From NCBI GenBank assembly GCA_037576215.1, contig JBANDB010000019.1:1061501-1125500 (forward strand): a DNA stretch of 64,000 nt. Direction: 5' to 3'. Every line of letters begins with the position of its first letter. Position 1 is the first letter of the stretch. Below are positions 60,486 to 64,000 of this stretch, one piece after another. This stretch comes from Armillaria gallica (lineage: Eukaryota; Basidiomycota; Agaricomycetes; Agaricales; Physalacriaceae). The position numbers were made by a program, and so were the translations under genes. The notes under the pieces were generated by a model. That model saw only the letters and a program-made list of their open reading frames with translations. It was not told the DNA's origin and did not search any database.

Positions 60486-60926
60486 TCAACAACTCTGCCC
60501 ACAGCGCACCGTTGGGCAGGGGAAAACGGGGCGGAAAGGCGCCGAAACCTCGTTGACGGCGATGATGGGGTCGGAGGGTGTAACGGACCTCAGCATTGGA
60601 TTCCCTGATGTCGAAAACGGGGGTGGTGAGGTGGCCGCCACGGTAGCTAAGCCGTAGGGGAGGATATCGGAGAGGGAGCCTGGAGATGGGGACGGGATGG
60701 CGACACACGATGAATGGGGGTTGGGGGTCCTGGCGTACATCGGATTTGTGTTCCCCCACCCAAATAGAGGGGGATACACCAATCTCGGGTCGCTGGGGGG
60801 CTCCATGGTGTGGGGGACGCCAATGTTGATGTTCGGCAGGGCGGGCAACAGTGGGCGAGGAAATGGTCGTACAGGCATGATTCCAGGCGCATTCATTGAG
60901 CCCTTAGCTCCTCTATCGATGACCAA
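60486..60926 (-). CDS. Pro-rich open stretch, uncertain
   Basis: An open stretch of about 146 codons on the minus strand, rich in Pro and Ser (FPRPLLPALPNINIGVPHTM, PPPFSTSGNPM). It is preceded in the same phase by THNCGDCHALLVIDRGAKG. It has no ATG at its 5' end, so it would be an internal exon if real. Low-complexity, GC-rich sequence can give such frames by chance. No domain recognised. Confidence 0.2.
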   Translation of the reverse strand: MVIDRGAKGSMNAPGIMPVRPFPRPLLPALPNINIGVPHTMEPPSDPRLVYPPLFGWGNTNPMYARTPNPHSSCVAIPSPSPGSLSDILPYGLATVAATSPPPFSTSGNPMLRSVTPSDPIIAVNEVSAPFRPVFPCPTVRCGQSC

Positions 60927-60949
60927 AAGAGCGTGACAGTCGCCGCAGT

Positions 60950-63900
60950 TGTGCGTCGTCAGTGTCCCGACCTTCCTCCCACCATCCTCCTCAACATCTC
61001 TGGCCGTCCAACGTTATCCCTCCACACCCTTCTTCCCCAGCATTCCTTTCCCGGATAGTCGCTTGGCTCTGCATCAGAGTAGAACTGCCCCCGGCCCCGT
61101 CGTCGTCACCATCGTCTTGTTGGATATCCTCGTTGTGGCCCGTTTCGCCTTTGGTAGTCCCTCCTGCGCCGAGATGGCATCCGATAGCGAATCCACAGAC
61201 ATGCTACATACTCGTGTGGTGTGCGGAAATTGTCTTCAGCGGCGATTGGCACCGATCTCGATGCGGGAGGTGCTGAGTACATCAGGGTGGGATGGGGATC
61301 CGTTTTCGTGGGCATGGCGGTGGTCGGCATGGATCATCATCGTTCTGGGACCTACTGGTGTCGTCGTCGTCATCATGGATGCAGGAATTGCAGCGCTGCC
61401 TCGACCGAGGACTTACTCGGGTAGTGGGGACAGGATAGACACAGACTGAGGCTCTTGGGGCCACCAGATGTGTAAAACGGACCTAAAAAGAAGAGTAAGT
61501 AGTAGAATAATAAAATGCACGCTTTTGAATGTCCACGAAACAGATATTGAGGCCTTGAAGAGTGGACCATGCACCATTGAAGGTGGTAAAAGGCAAGAAA
61601 GAGTAGCACAGCCACTCGATTAGTTCCTCCGTTCATCAGACCGTGGCAAGTGATGCGCTCTATTCTCCCACTCTGAAGCCTGAGAATTTAGTGAGATATA
61701 CTAGTTGATTCTCCATGCATAAACATGAACGAAAAGACTGTCTTCTAGTTTATTTAGCATAATTAATATTCTGAAGGAAAATCATTACCATAAAAGGAGC
61801 GTGTTTGTCGCTGTTGAATTCTAAGGTAAAACTTAAAAGTAAGGGTCCTGGATCGAAATGCAGCGCATAAGGACGAATCCTCGTAAACTCGGACTCGTAA
61901 TGTGAGTATTGTTCCCTCAAAAAGAACATCTTTCGACCGAATTCTTATGTGCTATAGGGTACACAAATGGTCACCGTCAAGAGAGACAACGGAATTACTG
62001 CCATCTTACCGTAAATAACATCATTTTTTTGTAAATACGAAGAAAGTCTGACCTCTAGTGATTGTTTGGCTATAGATCTGCAAGCGTGTTTCACGGTTAA
62101 CACTTGGCGATAGGGAGTCCGGCTGGGATCATCTCCTGTAAACTCATGACTGCAGAAAATACTTATTACCCTACGCGAACGGCTTGATATGGCCTTTGGC
62201 CATGGGCGGTGCTACCGATCGAAAGCGCACTGAGATAACGCAATGCCACATTGATGGGGTATTTCTTCCGGAACGTAAGAATTATCACGGCTCTTCATAA
62301 GAACATCTTGAAAAATATAAATAGATCCCGCAGAAGTCGGTAACAAGCGAGGAGACCTACGGCATGCAGATCCTCCGATGGTCGGACCGAAAATGTGACT
62401 CAACGGACCGTTAGGAGCGGCTCATTCGATCGACAGGGACGACCTCCTGCGAAAAGAATATTAATAACAGTCTTGTTCAAACCGCAGAGATCTTTTGTAC
62501 AAAGTGTTCTCATCGAGCGTACACCCTCCGAAGTAGCAAAAATAGAAGATAGTAAGGAAAGCAACGAGCGGCCCAAATTCGGCTACTTATCTAGGGCTTT
62601 AGAAGAATCAATCTGAAACAGAGCACTGTCAGATAATTGCTGGAAATAATGGCAAACTGGGAACGGGGGAAATTTTTCTGGAAGGAACAGCATCGTGCAT
62701 ATTGTCCGAAGTCCCGTCAACTGTCAATACGAACAATATTGAAGAAAGGAACTCATGATATCGGATTATGGTCTCCTACAGGCTCAAATAGCCCTAACGA
62801 TCGACCAGAAGAAGGGAAACACGGCAAAAGCGAAGCGTCCACCATATGATTGTAATGAACAATTCTCAAAACCTGGATGACATCCTAGCGACGAGGGCGG
62901 TATGTGCGGGTGAGACACATTTTCCAGGCTTCTTGTTCTGGTAAGCCAAGACACCCATCAGCAAATAACAGCGCTCGGATATCCGCAAGCTACTCGCATT
63001 GTCAATGTACGTATCCTGGTGACACGAGATCTCAGGTCACCGAGCTCGAACCCGTCCGTGCAATTTATCTACTCTCCTAAGCCGCGTTGTGTAACACATG
63101 GCAAGCCTCAGTACTTGTACCTGTTGAACCAATTTAGCGGAGAACTGATAGTACTGGACAGAGCAGTGACCAACGTAGTGTTGGCCATCAGGCGGCGGTC
63201 GGGAGGCATACGTGATGGCAGCACAACATCCGATGAAGATGAAATCGATGGATGAATACATGCCAACGCAGAAATCCACGATCTGTACCTCCGATCAAGC
63301 GCACTATCAGCAGCGACGTCGGCCAGTGCTATGAGACCTTCCTACGGAATATGTGATGAGCCAGGGCCGTTAAAAGCGATTCGCTGCGACCGGCCCGCGT
63401 ATATGCCGGTCAAAAAGGCTCAATGGTGAGGCTACCGAGGACGAGAACCTTGGCGTCCGTATCACTGCCTACAGCAAACGGAGATACACCACAGCTACCC
63501 GTGGAACCGTAATTCATCTTCATCCTGATCCGCTCGCCTGTACCCGCGCGCTATCAGAACTAATTCCACAATTTCCACTACGGATGAACGACTCTGTACA
63601 TACGAGTAGTGCTGTCATAACCGAGGAAGGAGTACAGCATTTTGACAGGACACTACTCGCCTGGAGGCATAGAAATGAAGAGGGCTGCGATAGTCAATGA
63701 GAGAAAGGAAGGAAGGGTCACCTAATTTGGTTTCTGCAATCGATCACACATGTGATTGACGCGTTCGGCTGACACACGTGTTGCGCGACGCGTTCTCAAC
63801 AATCCAACATCATTCCCACTTCCTCGTTGCCTATTCGTCCACAATTTTAACGAGTCCAGCCTCCCGCCCGTACCCATCGCACAATTGGTCCTTGGAGCAT

Positions 63901-64000
63901 GAAAAACTAACGCGTGTGCCCACTACCCGTAACTCGCAATTTGGGGTTCAAAATCATGATTCGTTCCCATTGAGAATGCGACTGGAACAATGAAAAAAGG
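60950..64000. other. no gene recognised
   Basis: CpG-rich sequence up to the window end. Open stretches at 60949-61449 on the plus strand overlap others on the opposite strand and show no domain. Nothing else was supported. Confidence 0.4.

Overview
The window looks like a transposon-rich region of a basidiomycete (probably agaricomycete) genome. This is an inference from the Ty3/Gypsy, MULE and Penelope-like fragments, the short GT..AG introns of about 40-65 nt, and the CCCTAA-type telomeric repeats. No intact host gene was found. Nearly every recognisable coding sequence is broken by stops and a few frameshifts, and many stops sit where CGA or TGG codons are expected. That pattern, with the scarcity of CpG, fits decay of methylated cytosines.

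Layout. 1-5640 is a decayed Ty3/Gypsy element on the minus strand (element A1). Its pol is interrupted by a 1.63-kb repeat (R copy 1). The A1 LTR is split by a second Ty3/Gypsy element, chromovirus B (5646-18956), which has two 444-bp LTRs and a perfect 5-bp target duplication (CATAG). Element B carries gag with a collagen-like Gly-X-Y tract, protease, RT, integrase and chromodomain. It also carries an extra reading frame of about 995 codons between the chromodomain and the 3' LTR. A second R copy (12834-14604) sits inside B. The other half of the A1 LTR resumes at 18962, followed by a repeat X1, a second gag-LTR copy of family A (20150-23050), and a minus-strand MULE-type unit (23256-27905). 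That unit reads, in order, Ulp1-like peptidase, FAR1-like zinc finger, MULE transposase, SWIM and CCHC knuckle. It is followed by repeat X2.

29290-34190 holds a Penelope-like (Coprina-like) RT remnant on the plus strand, two short interstitial telomeric tracts, and a decayed multi-exon gene of unknown function on the minus strand. 34.6-42.0 kb is the most interesting part. A plus-strand gene of a large, unnamed, transposase-like family (36872-41184) is flanked on both sides by clusters of short GGCCC...GGGCC hairpin repeats. A 60/120-bp higher-order minisatellite lies at its left edge. I suggest this is a single DNA transposon with structured subterminal repeats.

At about 42.4 kb the composition changes sharply: CpG goes from nearly absent to common. 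The 21.6 kb to the right hold no transposon I recognise. I see one decayed short-chain dehydrogenase/reductase gene (54581-55833), a degenerate repeat cluster (43.2-45.2 kb), a 232-bp tandem duplication and a tRNA-like sequence. The rest is without convincing genes.
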